Counted from the first letter of the stretch, positions 41,112 through 50,182 are shown. The stretch: DNA of 64,000 nt from JBHJGP01 sp050331695 (GCA_050331695.1 JBHJGP010000017.1:124001-188000), one strand, 5' to 3'. The notes: generated by a model from the letters alone, not told the origin. Made by a program: numbers and translations.

Positions 41112-42275
41112 TCACGCCAGGAAGCGGTTGATCCGCTCGAGCGCCTGTTCGATGCGCTCAAGCGAGTTGGCATAGGAGAAGCGGATGAAGCCTTCGCCCA
41201 GAATACCGAAGCTGGTGCCCGAGATGATGGCGACCCCGGTCTCCTGAAGCAGCGCGTCTTGGAGTTCGATCGACCGCCAGCCAGTGTCGGTGACGTTGGG
41301 GAAAGCGTAGAACGCGCCGCCCGGTTCAGCGCACCGGAAACCGGGCTGTTCGTTCAGCGCGTCGACGATGAAACGGCGGCGGCGGTCGAACGCTTGAACC
41401 ATCTCGTCGACGGCTTGTTGGGGCCCGATCAGCGCCTCGATACCGGCATATTGGGTGGCGGCGTGGACACAGGAATGAACATTGATGGCAAGTCTGGTCG
41501 CGAGTGGTGCGAGCGGTTCCGGCCAGACGCCCCAGCCCATGCGCCAGCCGGTCATGGCATAGGTCTTCGACCACCCATCCAGGAGGATCAAGCGATCGGC
41601 GATTTCGGGATAGGCCATGAGCGAGGCGTGCGGGCCGCCGTCATAAACCATGCGTGCATAGATCTCGTCCGAGAGGATCGCGACATGCGGGAAGTGCTCG
41701 AGGCCCGCGACCAGCCGGTCCAATTGGTCCTTGGGCACAACCCCGCCCGTCGGATTGGCAGGACTATTCACGATCATCAGCCGGGTTTTTTCCGTGATTT
41801 GGCCTAGCACCTCGTCGGCATCGAATGAAAAGCCACGGCTTTCATGCAGGCGGATTGGCACGGCCTCTGCGCCCGTGAACTCGATCATCGAGCGGTAGAT
41901 CGGAAAGCCCGGGTCGGGATAGAGGATCTCGGCCCCGGGCTCACCAAACATCTGAATGGCAAAAGCCATGGTGACCTTGCCGCCCGGAACGATGACGATC
42001 CGGTCCGGGTGGACGTCGACCTGGCGTCGCGCCTTCATGTCGGCCGCCACCGCTTCCCTGAGCGCCGGGATGCCGTTCGCCGGCGTGTAGCCGTGATGGC
42101 CGTCGCGCAGCGCCTTGATCGCCGCCTCGACGATGTTGTCGGGCGTGGGGAAATCCGGCTGACCGATGCCCAAATTGATCACGTCTTTGCCGGACGCCGC
42201 GAGCTGGTTGGCCCGGGCCAGGACTTCAAAGGCGCTCTCGGTTCCCAAACGATCGAAGGCGTCGACGATTCTCAC
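41112..42275 (-). CDS. Class I/II PLP-dependent aminotransferase
   Basis: The 387-residue protein has LARANQLAASGKDVINLGIGQPDFPTPDNIVEA, VNSPANPTGGVVP with the conserved Asn/Pro, and DGWSKTYAMTGWRMGWGVWPE containing the PLP-binding lysine. This is the aspartate-aminotransferase type fold class I. Substrate cannot be told from the sequence alone; aspartate, aromatic or branched-chain amino acids are all possible. Start is ATG 42275 (MRIVDAFDRL). The gene lies alone between DUF4399 and the zinc regulon. Confidence 0.9.
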   Translation of the reverse strand: MRIVDAFDRLGTESAFEVLARANQLAASGKDVINLGIGQPDFPTPDNIVEAAIKALRDGHHGYTPANGIPALREAVAADMKARRQVDVHPDRIVIVPGGKVTMAFAIQMFGEPGAEILYPDPGFPIYRSMIEFTGAEAVPIRLHESRGFSFDADEVLGQITEKTRLMIVNSPANPTGGVVPKDQLDRLVAGLEHFPHVAILSDEIYARMVYDGGPHASLMAYPEIADRLILLDGWSKTYAMTGWRMGWGVWPEPLAPLATRLAINVHSCVHAATQYAGIEALIGPQQAVDEMVQAFDRRRRFIVDALNEQPGFRCAEPGGAFYAFPNVTDTGWRSIELQDALLQETGVAIISGTSFGILGEGFIRFSYANSLERIEQALERINRFLA

Positions 42276-42344
42276 CTGTGCTCCCCCTGCGTGCGGTGGT
42301 CGGCAGGCAGGGTTAGCACCAAAGGGAAAGGCTTGCAGCGGTGA

Positions 42345-43469
42345 TCAGGACGAGGCGTCGAGACATTCCAACATATCTTGGGCGATCTTCCGAAGCAGGT
42401 CTGCATAGGCATCCGCACCGGCTTCGATGTCCACACCGAGCGGATCGACCGTGCCCAAACGGGCATCGGTGCCCTCGATGACGACGGATGCCAGACGAGG
42501 CTCGAACTGAGGTTCGGCGAAGATGCAGACGATGTCGTCATGCTCGATGGCTTCTTGAAGTTCCGCCACACGGGCCGCGCCGGGACTTTGCTCTGGCGAA
42601 AACGTGATGGCGCCGGCGAAATTCAAGTCCATTGCCTCGTCGAAATACTGCATGGCGTCGTGAAACGTGAGATAGGGGTGATCGGCAACCGGTGCTAACT
42701 GACCGCGAAGCTCTTGCTCGAGTTGATCCATCTCCTCGGCAAACCGTTCGGCGTTGGCCCGATAAATGGACGCTTGATCCGGAGCGATTGACGCGAGGCG
42801 CTCCGCCAGACTACCGGCGATGGCCGCGGCATTGGCTGGTGCCAGCCAAACGTGCGGGTCATGTTCGCCGTGATCATGCCCATGCCCATGGCCATGATCA
42901 GCGTGCTCGGCTTCATGGCCATGTTCTTCCTCCGCATGCTCCGCCACTTCGTCATGCCCCGCTTCATGACCGTGTTCTTCCTCCGCATGCTCAGCGTGAT
43001 CGCCGTGCTCCACGTCGTGGCCATGGGCGTCCTCAGCATGTTCTGCGTGATCGCCATGTTCTGCATCATGGCCATGGGCTTCATCCTGATGATCCTCGTG
43101 AAGACCCGCCTCCCTGCTCTCCAGAAGAGAAACCGAGGGAAGATCGATCACAGCCATAATTTTCTCTTCGGAACTGAGCGCATGCAGCGGCTTCTCCAAA
43201 AAAGCCTCCAGTGCATCACCGACCCAAACCACCAGGTCGGCCTCGGCCAGTCGTGATGCTTCGCTCGGTTTCAAGCTGTAGGCGTGGGGTGAAGCGCCCG
43301 GCGGCAGCAGTGTTTCCGGGGTGCCAACGCCGTCCATGACAGCAGCCGCGATGTAGTTCAGCGGTGGGATGGACGTGACGACCTTGGGCGCATCGCCGGC
43401 GTGGGCGGGTACAGCCGCCGCGAATGACAGAATGACACTCGTGGTGATCATCAGATCCTTGGTGGACAT
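42345..43469 (-). CDS. znuA: Zinc ABC transporter substrate-binding protein
   Basis: The 374-residue periplasmic zinc-binding protein has a signal peptide ending PAHA at residue 24. PPLNYIAAAV, GASPHAYSLKP (H62 is a ligand), the H-rich region and ITFSPEQSPGA are as in ZnuA. An unusually long histidine- and acid-rich loop (residues 124-204) may collect zinc at low levels. It is divergent from zur and separated from it by 94 bp containing a Zur-type palindrome, so it is repressed when zinc is plentiful. Its partners znuC and znuB lie on the other strand. Confidence 0.95.
   Translation of the reverse strand: MSTKDLMITTSVILSFAAAVPAHAGDAPKVVTSIPPLNYIAAAVMDGVGTPETLLPPGASPHAYSLKPSEASRLAEADLVVWVGDALEAFLEKPLHALSSEEKIMAVIDLPSVSLLESREAGLHEDHQDEAHGHDAEHGDHAEHAEDAHGHDVEHGDHAEHAEEEHGHEAGHDEVAEHAEEEHGHEAEHADHGHGHGHDHGEHDPHVWLAPANAAAIAGSLAERLASIAPDQASIYRANAERFAEEMDQLEQELRGQLAPVADHPYLTFHDAMQYFDEAMDLNFAGAITFSPEQSPGAARVAELQEAIEHDDIVCIFAEPQFEPRLASVVIEGTDARLGTVDPLGVDIEAGADAYADLLRKIAQDMLECLDASS
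42858..43100. repeat. Degenerate tandem repeats coding the ZnuA histidine-rich loop
   Basis: About 240 bp encode repeats of a unit close to HGHEAEHxDHAEHAEEE, present about five times with variation. The repeats differ in sequence enough not to be simple copies. They fill residues 124-204 of ZnuA. Length can be expected to vary between strains by slippage or recombination. Confidence 0.75.
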
Positions 43470-43536
43470 GGTTCACTCCTCATTGGTGCTTGGCATCAAA
43501 GAATCGCACTAGCGTGACGCTGCACGGATCATGTAA

Positions 43537-43548
43537 ATGCTATAACAT
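43537..43548. promoter_or_regulatory. Candidate Zur box between znuA and zur
   Basis: ATGCTATAACAT (43537-43548) differs by one base from the palindrome ATGTTATAACAT, which resembles Zur boxes reported in other alphaproteobacteria. It lies 16 bp before the zur start and 68 bp from the znuA start, so one bound Zur dimer could repress both directions. Confidence 0.6.
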
Positions 43549-43563
43549 AGCGTGAAAGGCACC

Positions 43564-44013
43564 ATGAACGGATTTTCGCCAGCGACCGAGACGACCCTTG
43601 CCCGGCTTGAGGGCTTGTGCCGGCAACGCGGCGAACGGATGACCGCCCCTCGTCGCCGGGTTCTCGGGATCCTGCTCGAGGCCGAGGAACCCCTGGGCGC
43701 CTACGAGCTGATCGAACGGATGGCGAAGGTTGGCAGCCGACCAACACCGCCCACAGTTTACCGGGCCCTGGATTTTTTGGTGAGCCAGGGTTTCGTGCAT
43801 AAGGTCCACAGCGAAAACGGCTTCATCGCTTGCAAGGCGGTCGAAGAGGTTCACGAAGCGGAGCTGTTCATCTGCCGGACTTGCGGGGTCACGGCGGAGG
43901 TGGCCCGGAGCCTGAGCAGCGTCAAGCAGGACGCCTCGGCGCTCGGATTTACCGCCGAAAGCGTGGTCGTCGAGGTCAGGGGCCTCTGTCGCGGCTGCAA
44001 GGATCGAACGTGA
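43564..44013 (+). CDS. zur: Zur, Fur-family zinc uptake regulator
   Basis: The 149-residue protein has the winged-helix DNA-binding half (MTAPRRRVLGILLEAEEPLGAYELIERM, PTPPTVYRALDFLVSQGFVHKV) and a C-terminal metal half with CRTCGVTAEV and CRGCK as two CxxC pairs forming the structural zinc site. With zinc bound it represses zinc uptake genes. ATG 43564 is preferred over a GTG at 43552, which would overlap the likely operator. It overlaps znuC by 4 nt, so regulator and transporter are made together. Confidence 0.92.
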   Translation: MNGFSPATETTLARLEGLCRQRGERMTAPRRRVLGILLEAEEPLGAYELIERMAKVGSRPTPPTVYRALDFLVSQGFVHKVHSENGFIACKAVEEVHEAELFICRTCGVTAEVARSLSSVKQDASALGFTAESVVVEVRGLCRGCKDRT

Positions 44014-44795
44014 CGACTGGTGACGGGCCGCTGATAACGGTTGACGACGTCACTGTTCGTTACGGCGATCGGACGGTTCTCGACCATGTCGATTTCGCTA
44101 TCAGCCCTGGCGAGATCGTCAGTTTGATCGGCCCGAACGGCGCCGGCAAGTCGACCCTGGTTCGTTTGATGCTGGGTATCATCAAGCCTCGGGCGGGAGA
44201 GGTTCACCGGCGTCTGGGTGCCAGGATCGCCTACGTTCCTCAGAAGCTTCAGCTCGACGCCACCTTGCCGCTGACGGTCGACCGCCTGCTCGATTTGCCG
44301 CGACCGCACAGCCCCGGCATGAAGGCCGATGCCCTAGCGGAAGTGGGAGGCGACAGCCTTTCGAAAAGCAATGTGTCGTCGCTTTCAGGCGGCGAATTTC
44401 AGCGTGTCCTTCTGGCGCGAGCCCTGCTGCTCGACCCCGATCTCCTTGTTCTGGATGAGCCAGCGCAAAACGTCGATTTTGCGGGCCAAGCCGATCTGTT
44501 CGATCTGATCGCTCAAGTCCGCGACCGGCGCGGTTGCGCCGTTCTGCTGGTCAGTCATGAGCTGCATCTAGTGATGGCGGCGACGGACCGCGTGGTCTGC
44601 CTGAACCGGCATATCTGCTGCGCGGGAACGCCTGAGACCGTTGCCTCCGATCCGATATACGCCACCCTTTTCGGCGCGCGGGCGGCCGAGACGCTCGCCG
44701 TATACCGCCATCGCCATGACCATGCGCACCACCTCTCGGGCAAGGTGATCGGTCCGAGCGAAGCGGAACGCGGATCAAGCGATCATGCTGCCTGA
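44010..44795 (+). CDS. znuC: Zinc ABC transporter ATP-binding protein
   Basis: This is the ATPase of the zinc importer. The 261-residue protein starts at GTG 44010 overlapping the zur stop. Walker A is GPNGAGKST, the signature is LSGGEFQRV, Walker B is DLLVLDEPAQNVD and the switch histidine is LLVSHELH. A histidine-rich C-terminal stretch (YRHRHDHAHH, about 230-242) may contact zinc. It overlaps znuB by 11 nt. Some residues before the start in the same open frame come from zur in another reading frame and are not part of the protein. Confidence 0.95.
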   Translation: MTTGDGPLITVDDVTVRYGDRTVLDHVDFAISPGEIVSLIGPNGAGKSTLVRLMLGIIKPRAGEVHRRLGARIAYVPQKLQLDATLPLTVDRLLDLPRPHSPGMKADALAEVGGDSLSKSNVSSLSGGEFQRVLLARALLLDPDLLVLDEPAQNVDFAGQADLFDLIAQVRDRRGCAVLLVSHELHLVMAATDRVVCLNRHICCAGTPETVASDPIYATLFGARAAETLAVYRHRHDHAHHLSGKVIGPSEAERGSSDHAA

Positions 44796-45591
44796 GTTCC
44801 TGATTCGTGCCTGGCTCGCTGGCCTGGGCGTTGCGCTGGTCGCCGGTCCGCTCGGTTGCTTCGTCGTTTGGCGACGCATGGCCTATTTTGGCGACACGCT
44901 CGCCCACAGCGCGCTGCTCGGCGTGACCCTGGGCTTGCTCACCGATGTCGACCTGATCCTGGCGGTCGCCGTTGCCTGCTTAGCTCTGGCGGCGCTGATC
45001 GCGTTCATGCAGCAACAACAGGGTCTGCCGTCCGACACCATTCTCGGCATTCTGGCCCACTCCGCTCTCGCCGTGGGTTTGGTGACATTGGGACTGGCCG
45101 GTTCAATCCGGGTGGATCTTTTGAGCTATCTGTTCGGCGATGTCCTTGCCGTGTCGCGCCGAGATGTTTTGTTCATCTGGGGTGGAGGGCTGGTCGTCGT
45201 CGCGGCTCTCTGCTGGTGCTGGCGATCGCTTTTGTTTGCGACGCTCCACGAGGAGATGGCCACGGCCGAAGGAACACCGGTGCGGCTTTTGCGCTTTGCG
45301 CTCATGATCGCGATCGCGCTCGTGATCGCCGCCTCGATGAAGATCGTCGGCATCCTCTTGATCACCTCGATGCTGATCATTCCACCGGCTGCGGCCCGTC
45401 AGATCGCTCGAACCCCGGAGCAGATGGCAATCATTGCCGCGCTTACCGGTTGTGTCGCGGCGACGGCGGGGTTGGCCTTTTCCTTCGTGGTTGATACACC
45501 TGCGGGCGCGTCGATCGTGGTCGCTTCCCTTTGTTGCTTTATTATTCTTTCTATCATCGGTTTTGGATGGCGGCTGCGGGACGCCGCCTGA
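44785..45591 (+). CDS. znuB: Zinc ABC transporter permease
   Basis: The 268-residue inner-membrane protein has about eight spans (LVAGPLGCFVVWRRMAYFGDTLAHSALLG, SDTILGILAHSALAVGL, MKIVGILLITSMLIIPPAAARQIA), typical of the ABC-3 permease family. It forms the channel for zinc with ZnuC at the inner face and ZnuA outside. ATG 44785 overlaps the end of znuC. It is followed after about 60 bp by DUF1007 and NicO genes on the same strand, probably in the same Zur-controlled unit. Confidence 0.94.
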   Translation: MLPEFLIRAWLAGLGVALVAGPLGCFVVWRRMAYFGDTLAHSALLGVTLGLLTDVDLILAVAVACLALAALIAFMQQQQGLPSDTILGILAHSALAVGLVTLGLAGSIRVDLLSYLFGDVLAVSRRDVLFIWGGGLVVVAALCWCWRSLLFATLHEEMATAEGTPVRLLRFALMIAIALVIAASMKIVGILLITSMLIIPPAAARQIARTPEQMAIIAALTGCVAATAGLAFSFVVDTPAGASIVVASLCCFIILSIIGFGWRLRDAA

Positions 45592-45650
45592 TAAGGTCCG
45601 CAGTTTTGATGAGATTAGGTCGAGCGGCATTGCCAGGGGAAAGAGCGACG

Positions 45651-46277
45651 ATGGCCCGTTTGTTGATGGTTGGCGTGCTCTTGTTCGCGTCAGTGGAAGC
45701 GAAGGCCCATCCGCACGCCTGGATCGATCTGAAATCGGAGGTCCAGCTTAACCCGCACGGCGAGGTTGAGGCGATCGAGCTCTACTGGCTTTTCGATCCC
45801 TTCTACACCGCATTTATCGCGGAGGAGGTTTTGGCGGACGGGAGACCTCCCGCCGAGGTGCTCGTCGAGATTGCCAACACCAATCTGACCAACCTCCGCG
45901 ACTATGATTATTTCACGGATGTCCGCCTGGATGACAGGCGTCTGGCGCTGGATGATGTCACTCACTCGGAGACCGGTTTGACCGAAGATCGGTTGTGGAT
46001 GCGCTTCACGGTTCCGCTGACCGAGGCTGTCGATCCGGATGCGGGACAACTGACGTTCGCCGTCTACGATCCGACGTACTACATCGATATTCGCTATGCC
46101 GAAGGCGTGTTTCCGGAGCTGACGGGCGCCACCAGCGACAACTGCCGGGGTACTGTGTTTGAGCCAACGCCGAGCCCGGAAGACGTGGCCTTCGCCTATT
46201 CACTCGGTCCGGACGAGAGCGCCGGCGACACGCTTGGCATTCTGTTCGCCCAGACAACGGTGATCGGCTGCTCATGA
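45651..46277 (+). CDS. DUF1007 family periplasmic protein
   Basis: The 208-residue protein has a signal peptide (MARLLMVGVLLFASVEAKA) and then the metal-suggestive HPHAWIDLKSEVQL near residue 20, with YWLFDPFYTAFIAEEV after it. This is DUF1007. The family is nearly always found next to a NicO/RcnA-type transporter gene, and here it overlaps one by 4 nt. It probably delivers or senses a divalent metal in the periplasm for that transporter. The ATG at 45651 has a clear AGGGGAAAG site; an ATG 42 nt upstream lacks one. Confidence 0.87.
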   Translation: MARLLMVGVLLFASVEAKAHPHAWIDLKSEVQLNPHGEVEAIELYWLFDPFYTAFIAEEVLADGRPPAEVLVEIANTNLTNLRDYDYFTDVRLDDRRLALDDVTHSETGLTEDRLWMRFTVPLTEAVDPDAGQLTFAVYDPTYYIDIRYAEGVFPELTGATSDNCRGTVFEPTPSPEDVAFAYSLGPDESAGDTLGILFAQTTVIGCS

Positions 46278-47200
46278 CGCCGGCGGGCGAAAGGCCGGTC
46301 TGGTTCTGGCCAGCGCTCTTCTTGCTCGTGTTGGGTCTCGGCGGATGGGGCATGGTTCAATCCGGCCTCTGGCACGACCTCACACTGTGGGTGGTCTCGG
46401 TCCAGCGCGACCTTCATCGGGCTTTAGCGACCGCGATCGCGGCTGTGAAGGAGCAAGGCTTTCAAGCTGGTCTGGGTTTGATCACCTTGGGCTTTCTTTA
46501 CGGCGTTTTTCATGCGGCTGGACCCGGCCACGGCAAGGTCGTGATCACCACCTACCTGGCCACCCAGGAAACCAGGCTTTCCCGGGGCTTGCTCCTGGCC
46601 AACCTGTCGGCGCAGCTACAAGGCGTCACCGCCGTCGCCGCCGTCACCGCCACGGTTTGGCTGCTGGGTCAAAGCTTTCGCGAAGCCCAAGGGACAGCGA
46701 CGGCTTTGGAAATGGCGAGCTATGTCCTTCTCGGTTTGGTCGGCAGCCTTCTTGCAGGTCGTTCGATCTGGCGTTTGTCGAAGCTGGCGCGCGAGGACGC
46801 TGTGAGCGCAGGCTGTTGCCATAACCATGGCGCTGACGGCAGGCAGGCCGAAGGGAGCTGGCGTGAATTTCTACTGGCGCTGGCATCAATCGGTTTCAGA
46901 CCCTGTGCCGGTGCCGTGCTGGTCCTGGTTCTCGCCCATGCCCTTGACCTGGTAGGCTATGGCATCCTCGCCGTCTTCGCGATGTCCTTCGGCACCGGGC
47001 TTGCCATTTCCGTATTGGCGGTGATCGCCGTTATGGCCCGGCGGCAGGCGATCAGTTTGCTCGACCGGATGGGTGAGCATGAACGGCGGATGACGCTGGG
47101 TATCGAAGCCATCTCGCTCGCGGGAGGAATAGTCATACTATTTCTGGCCGTCAGTCTCTTTCAGACCGCTCAGAGTCTCTCATCACATCCGCTTTTCTGA
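46274..47200 (+). CDS. NicO/RcnA-family metal transporter
   Basis: The 308-residue protein has about eight spans, with FLYGVFHAAGPGHGKVVITTYL near residue 75 carrying the histidine motif of the nickel/cobalt transporter family. FRPCAGAVLVLVLAHAL near 215 is the second family motif. A cytoplasmic cysteine/histidine loop, CCHNHGADG, lies near 180. These proteins usually carry nickel or cobalt. Placement behind zur-znuCB suggests that zinc could be the cargo in this organism. The direction of transport cannot be told. Confidence 0.87.
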   Translation: MTPAGERPVWFWPALFLLVLGLGGWGMVQSGLWHDLTLWVVSVQRDLHRALATAIAAVKEQGFQAGLGLITLGFLYGVFHAAGPGHGKVVITTYLATQETRLSRGLLLANLSAQLQGVTAVAAVTATVWLLGQSFREAQGTATALEMASYVLLGLVGSLLAGRSIWRLSKLAREDAVSAGCCHNHGADGRQAEGSWREFLLALASIGFRPCAGAVLVLVLAHALDLVGYGILAVFAMSFGTGLAISVLAVIAVMARRQAISLLDRMGEHERRMTLGIEAISLAGGIVILFLAVSLFQTAQSLSSHPLF

Positions 47201-47299
47201 GCCACGGCTGAGCGCTCCTTTGAGCGCAAGAAACGAGAATAACTAGCCGTGCTTTGGACCTAAGCCGCCTGCATCGAGCTCCACAGGGAAGAAAGATCA

Positions 47300-48223
47300 A
47301 TGACGGCGGCCTCGGGATCGATGAGCTTGCTCGGCTGGACGCTTCTGGGCCTGTTGTCGCTGCTTTGGGGGGGATCGTTCTTTTTCGTCGAGATCGCGGT
47401 CACCGAGCTGCCGGCATTTACGATCGTCTTCGTCCGGGTCGCCCTGGCGGCCGTGACGCTTCATTTGATCCTGATCGCCATGGGCCGCCGGCTGCCTTTG
47501 ACCAAGCCCGTAGTCGGCGCCTTTCTCACCATGGGCTTTCTCAACAACCTGGTGCCGTTCTCGCTGCTGGTCTGGGGGCAGGCATCGATCGCCAGCGGTC
47601 TCGCCTCGATCCTCAATGCGACCACGCCCCTGTTCACGGTGCTCGTGGCCCATGTGGTGACCGAGGACGAGCGGTTGACGCCGGCACGTGTCGCCGGCGT
47701 GCTCCTGGGTCTTGCCGGTGTGGTCGTGATGATCGGGCCTGACGCTCTGGACGGCGTCGGTGAGCAGGTGCTGGCCCAGATGGCCTGTCTTGGCGCGGGC
47801 CTTTCCTATGGTTTCGCGGCCGTATTCGGCCGTCGGTTCCGGGGTCTCGGCCTGACGCCGGTCGAGACCGCCACCGGTCAGGTAACCGCGTCCAGCCTGC
47901 TGCTCTTGCCCCTGGTGCTGATGATCGATCGGCCCTGGCACCTGCCGCTACCGAGTACGGGCTCGATCGTGGCGCTGGCGGCCCTCGCCACGCTTTCCAC
48001 GGCACTGGCTTACCTGCTCTATTTTCGGGTGTTGGCCCTGGGCGGTGCGACCAATGTCTCTCTGGTGACCCTACTGGTGCCGGTGAGCGCGATTGCTCTC
48101 GGCATTCTGTTTTTGGGCGAAACGTTCGAGCTTTCCCACGCGATCGGTCTGGTCTTGATCGGCTTCGGTCTCGCAGCGATCGACGGCCGGGCGCTGCGTT
48201 TGCTGGCACAGCGTCCGGCCTGA
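47300..48223 (+). CDS. EamA/DMT-family transporter
   Basis: The 307-residue protein has ten predicted spans in two EamA halves (about 10-140 and 155-300). LLWGGSFFFVEIAVTELPAFTIVFVRVALAAVTL is the usual N-terminal EamA segment, and ATNVSLVTLLVPVSAIALGILFLGETF is the matching second-half motif. Such carriers export amino acids or other small metabolites. It starts at ATG 47300 with GGGAAGAAAG upstream and is separate from the zinc operon. Substrate is unknown. Confidence 0.9.
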   Translation: MTAASGSMSLLGWTLLGLLSLLWGGSFFFVEIAVTELPAFTIVFVRVALAAVTLHLILIAMGRRLPLTKPVVGAFLTMGFLNNLVPFSLLVWGQASIASGLASILNATTPLFTVLVAHVVTEDERLTPARVAGVLLGLAGVVVMIGPDALDGVGEQVLAQMACLGAGLSYGFAAVFGRRFRGLGLTPVETATGQVTASSLLLLPLVLMIDRPWHLPLPSTGSIVALAALATLSTALAYLLYFRVLALGGATNVSLVTLLVPVSAIALGILFLGETFELSHAIGLVLIGFGLAAIDGRALRLLAQRPA

Positions 48224-48230
48224 ATTCGTT

Positions 48231-49217
48231 TTACAGCGCCTCGTCGGTCACTTTGTGAGTCCAGGCACCTTCGGGCCGTTCGGTGATAACCGGATCCGAG
48301 CCCCCGGCGAGCAGCGTATCGACGGTGCGCTCAAAGGCCTCGGGATCAAGCTCACCACTGGCGCCTTGGGTCAGCTTGGCGATTTCACCCATCATCCGCA
48401 CCTGGTGCTCCTCGGTTTGGGCACCCGTCGCATCATTGTCGAGAACGATGCCCGCCGCCTCCTCGACATTCTCCTCGGCCCAACGCCAACCCTTCATCGA
48501 GGCCCGGACGAACCGAACCATCTTGTCGACGAACGCATCATCCTCAAGGCTTTCCTCGAGCACGTAGATGCCGTCTTCCAAGGTCGAGACACCCTGATCC
48601 TCGTAAGGGAAGACGACCAAATCGTCCGGTGCCAGGCCCGCATCGATCACCTGCCAGTACTCGTTGTAGGTCATGGTCGAGATGCAATCGGCCTGCTTCT
48701 GCAACAGCGGGTCAACGTTGAACCCCTGCTTCAGGACCGTCACGCCGTCATCGCTGCCATCCGTCGGGATGCCGAGCTGGCTCATCCAGGAGAGAAACGG
48801 ATACTCATTGCCGAAGAACCAGACACCGAGGGTGCGGCCACGAAAATCTTCGGGCGAGGTGATGCCGGTTTCCTTGAGGCAGGTGAGCATCATGCCGGAA
48901 CGTTTGAACGGCTGAGCGATGTTGACCAAAGGAACGCCCTTCTCACGGGAAGCGAGGGCAGCAGGCATCCATTCCAGGATCACGTCGGCGCCGCCGCCGG
49001 CGATCACCTGAGGCGGCGCGATGTCGGGGCCGCCAGGCTTGATCTCGACGTCGAGACCTTCTTCTTCGTAAAAGCCCTGCTCCTGGGCCACATAGTAGCC
49101 CGCGAACTGGGCCTGGGTCACCCACTTCAGTTGGAGCGTGACCTCGTCCGCCGCGAAGGCGCCGGGTGCGGCCAATGCAAGTGTGCTGGCAAGAGCCAAA
49201 CCGGTGACTTGTCGCAT
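48231..49217 (-). CDS. NMT1/THI5-like ABC substrate-binding protein, probably for pyrimidines
   Basis: The 328-residue protein has a signal peptide (MRQVTGLALASTLALAAPGAFA, cleavage about 22) and then VTLQLKWVTQAQFAGYYVAQEQGFYEEEGLDVEI, the NMT1/THI5-like binding-protein signature. LQKQADCISTMTYNEYW and EAFERTVDTLLAG are in the second lobe. This family binds hydroxymethylpyrimidine-type and related molecules. As it ends a run with dihydropyrimidinase and pyrimidine reductase genes, a pyrimidine or related base is the best guess. ATG 49217 follows the permease gene by 30 bp. Confidence 0.88.
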   Translation of the reverse strand: MRQVTGLALASTLALAAPGAFAADEVTLQLKWVTQAQFAGYYVAQEQGFYEEEGLDVEIKPGGPDIAPPQVIAGGGADVILEWMPAALASREKGVPLVNIAQPFKRSGMMLTCLKETGITSPEDFRGRTLGVWFFGNEYPFLSWMSQLGIPTDGSDDGVTVLKQGFNVDPLLQKQADCISTMTYNEYWQVIDAGLAPDDLVVFPYEDQGVSTLEDGIYVLEESLEDDAFVDKMVRFVRASMKGWRWAEENVEEAAGIVLDNDATGAQTEEHQVRMMGEIAKLTQGASGELDPEAFERTVDTLLAGGSDPVITERPEGAWTHKVTDEAL

Positions 49218-49246
49218 GACATCCCTTCCTTTCTCGTGACCGCCGA

Positions 49247-50182
49247 TCACGCGCTTCGGATCGACGGGTGCCAGAACGTGACCGCGCGTTCCACCAGCGC
49301 CACCACGCCATAGAAAACGGAGCCGGCGAGCGCCGCCACCGCGATCTCCGCCCACACCATGTCGATGTTCATTCGGCCGACCTCGGTCGAGATCCGAAAG
49401 CCCATGCCGACGATCGGCGTGCCGAAGAACTCGGCCACAATGGCGCCGATCAGGGCCAGGGTGGAGCAGATCTTCAAGGCATTGAAGATGAAAGGCATCG
49501 CCGCGGGCAAGCGGAGTTTCGTCAGCGTCTGCCAGTAGGACGCAGCATAGGTCGTCATCAGGTCCAGGCTTTGCCGGTCCGCCGACTTGAGGCCCATCAC
49601 CGTGTTGGTGAGGGTCGGGAAAAACACCATGACCACGACGACGGCGGCCTTCGAGTGCCAGTCGAAGCCGAACCACATGACCATGATCGGCGCGATGCCG
49701 ATGATCGGCAACGCCGCCACCAGGTTGCCCACCGGCAACAGTCCGCGTTGCAGAAAACGTGAGCGATCGATGGCGATCGCGGTGAGGATTGCCGTCCCGC
49801 ATCCGATGACGTAGCCCGTCAGAACAGCCCTGACAAAGGTCTGCCACCAATCGGCGTAGAGCATCTCGGTCGAAGTTTGGATCCGATCCCAGATGGCCGA
49901 CGGAGCCGGCAGAAGGACGGGCGGTATCTCGAACCCGCGCGTGATCATTTCCCACAAATAGATCAGCGTAAGGCCGAAGATGATGGGGACCAGCAGACCA
50001 AGCCCTCGCCGGCGCCAGGTCGTGGTTTGCGCTAGGGGTGCGAGGCGTTGGACGGCGTACCACGCGGCGAGCCAGGCGCAGAGAACCAGGAGCCACGCCC
50101 AGACCGGCAAGCCGCCGTCGAGAAGGAGGAGCGAAAGGATGGCGCAGGCGAGGCCGGCGGCGAGGGCTGCCGCCGCCCTCAC
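49247..50182 (-). CDS. ABC transporter permease of the pyrimidine importer
   Basis: The 311-residue permease starts at GTG 50182, overlapping the other permease stop by 4 nt. An N-terminal pair of hydrophobic stretches is followed by the BPD_transp_1 core, with the EAA-type loop SADRQSLDLMTTYAASYWQTLTKLRLPAAMPFIFNALKI near residue 200 as the ATPase contact. Six or more spans are present. It would work with the second permease and the ATPase that precede it. The longer open frame upstream is a shadow of the other permease and not part of the protein. Confidence 0.9.
   Translation of the reverse strand: MRAAAALAAGLACAILSLLLLDGGLPVWAWLLVLCAWLAAWYAVQRLAPLAQTTTWRRRGLGLLVPIIFGLTLIYLWEMITRGFEIPPVLLPAPSAIWDRIQTSTEMLYADWWQTFVRAVLTGYVIGCGTAILTAIAIDRSRFLQRGLLPVGNLVAALPIIGIAPIMVMWFGFDWHSKAAVVVVMVFFPTLTNTVMGLKSADRQSLDLMTTYAASYWQTLTKLRLPAAMPFIFNALKICSTLALIGAIVAEFFGTPIVGMGFRISTEVGRMNIDMVWAEIAVAALAGSVFYGVVALVERAVTFWHPSIRSA

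Noticed and set aside
42850..43110. Repetitive DNA considered as a CRISPR array or minisatellite
   Set aside because: The repeats are in-frame coding units of ZnuA's histidine loop with no constant spacers.
47201..47299. GCGCTC/GAGCGC hairpin after the NicO gene as a terminator
   Set aside because: The 6-bp stem is not followed by a T-run on either strand.
48255..49313. 352-codon plus-strand frame opposite the substrate-binding protein gene
   Set aside because: Antisense shadow; the minus strand has a signal peptide and the NMT1-like signature.
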